Source of the DNA: Geomonas paludis
Lineage (GTDB): Bacteria > Desulfobacterota > Desulfuromonadia > Geobacterales > Geobacteraceae
Length of the DNA: 64,000 bases
Direction of reading: 5' to 3'
Assembly (NCBI RefSeq): GCF_014193585.1
Contig: NZ_BLXY01000001.1
Coordinates: 1,049,033 to 1,113,032, forward strand
Shown: positions 63,555 through 64,000 of the stretch, one piece after another
Layout: each line of letters opens with the position of its first letter
How positions within the stretch are numbered: position 1 is the stretch's first letter
Notes under the pieces: model-generated
Databases searched by the model: none
Told to the model about the DNA's origin: nothing
The model's input: the letters and a program-made list of their open reading frames with translations, nothing else
Position numbers and translations under genes: made by a program

Positions 63555-63974
63555 CTACCCTTCCTCTTCCTCGCCCAGCGCGATCTCGCGGTAGGCGCGG
63601 TCCTCTTCGAAGCGCTTGGTCTGTGCCTGCTGCTTCTCCAGGTCCGCCTTGCACTTGACGCAGTGGCGGGCGAAGGGGACGATCTTCAGCCTCCCGATGG
63701 GGATTTCTTCCTCGCACTCCTCGCAGATGCCGTACTCGCCTTCTTCCAGACGCAGTAAAGCCTCGTCGATATTACGCAATTTCTCGCGCTCCCGGTCGCC
63801 CAGCAAAAGACCGAGTTCACGGTCGCGCTCGCTGGAAGCCTGGTCATAGATGTCGCCGCTCGGCTCGTTGATCGGTGCATCGGAGCCGGACTTGACAGTC
63901 TTGTTAATCTCTTTAAGCGTCTCCTCTTTCATCTTGAGGAGCATCGCTTTCATTTCTTCGGGTTTTTCTGTCAT
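63555..63974 (-). CDS. DksA/TraR family C4-type zinc-finger protein
   Basis: A 139-residue cytoplasmic protein that may bind RNA polymerase via its secondary channel. A coiled-coil N-terminal half bears D41-I-Y-D44-Q-A, like the DxxDxA tip of DksA. The zinc finger is Cys84, Cys87, Cys105, Cys108 (GICEEC, HCVKC). E. coli DksA has 151 residues. GGAGA lies 11 bases before the ATG, slightly long spacing. DksA itself versus a TraR/YocK-type paralogue cannot be settled from this sequence. Confidence 0.9.
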   Translation of the reverse strand: MTEKPEEMKAMLLKMKEETLKEINKTVKSGSDAPINEPSGDIYDQASSERDRELGLLLGDREREKLRNIDEALLRLEEGEYGICEECEEEIPIGRLKIVPFARHCVKCKADLEKQQAQTKRFEEDRAYREIALGEEEEG

Positions 63975-64000
63975 GTATAAACTATCTCCATTTGAGTCAT

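Overview
The window looks like chromosomal DNA of a Geobacter-type bacterium (Desulfuromonadia, Geobacterales; the Geobacter/Citrifermentans/Geomonas group is my best guess). The grounds are high GC content, a twelve-heme periplasmic c-type cytochrome, menaquinone synthesis by the futalosine route (mqnB, mqnD), a membrane pyrophosphatase, a GlcD/GlcF-type lactate or glycolate dehydrogenase, a complete general secretion pathway locus, and intergenic regions crowded with REP-like repeats. I see no tRNA, rRNA, CRISPR array, prophage or classical insertion sequence. The placement is inference from gene content only.

Layout. 1-4.4 kb: larA, glcD and glcF, a probable lactate-oxidising operon. 4.6-10 kb: hppA, glgA and an M48 membrane protease. 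10-17 kb: an exported OB-fold protein, clpB, an acidic hypothetical, ilvE, and the heat-shock sigma factor gene rpoH preceded by a near-perfect CIRCE operator. 17-25.5 kb: envelope genes (a PPIase lipoprotein, plsY, a DoxX/rhodanese pair, lpxH, a transpeptidase, a YihY membrane protein, YtxH and DUF948 proteins). 25.5-28.6 kb: the dodecaheme cytochrome and an amino-acid ABC transporter pair with no permease. 28.7-41.4 kb: a type II secretion locus gspC-D-E-F-G-H-I-J-K-L-M-N on the minus strand, interrupted by an S23/four-helix-bundle gene and by a RAYT-type Y1 transposase with its REP palindromes. 42-47 kb: mqnB, mqnD, a PAS-only membrane protein and rlpA. 47-55 kb: TPR proteins, hsp20-lon-thiL, yjbQ, folK. 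55-64 kb: a YHS protein, transaldolase, DedA, a CBS-type family II pyrophosphatase coupled to a homocysteine methyltransferase/MTHFR fusion, a small siroheme reductase coupled to a TtcA-like thiolase, a polyferredoxin and a DksA/TraR-like protein.

How the parts fit. A protein-quality circuit can be read directly: HrcA/CIRCE should gate rpoH, a sigma-32-type promoter lies upstream of clpB, and hsp20 and lon form an adjacent operon. The lactate/glycolate flavoprotein, futalosine menaquinone genes and multiheme cytochrome fit respiratory electron transfer through menaquinone.

The most unusual content is repetitive. A composite inverted-repeat element of about 105-145 bp with a conserved core occurs four times as a pair and three times as a solo arm; one copy almost exactly fills the inferred clpB 5' leader. 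A second, REP-like family fills many intergenic gaps and also lies in frame inside two metabolic enzymes, thiL and the homocysteine methyltransferase/MTHFR fusion.
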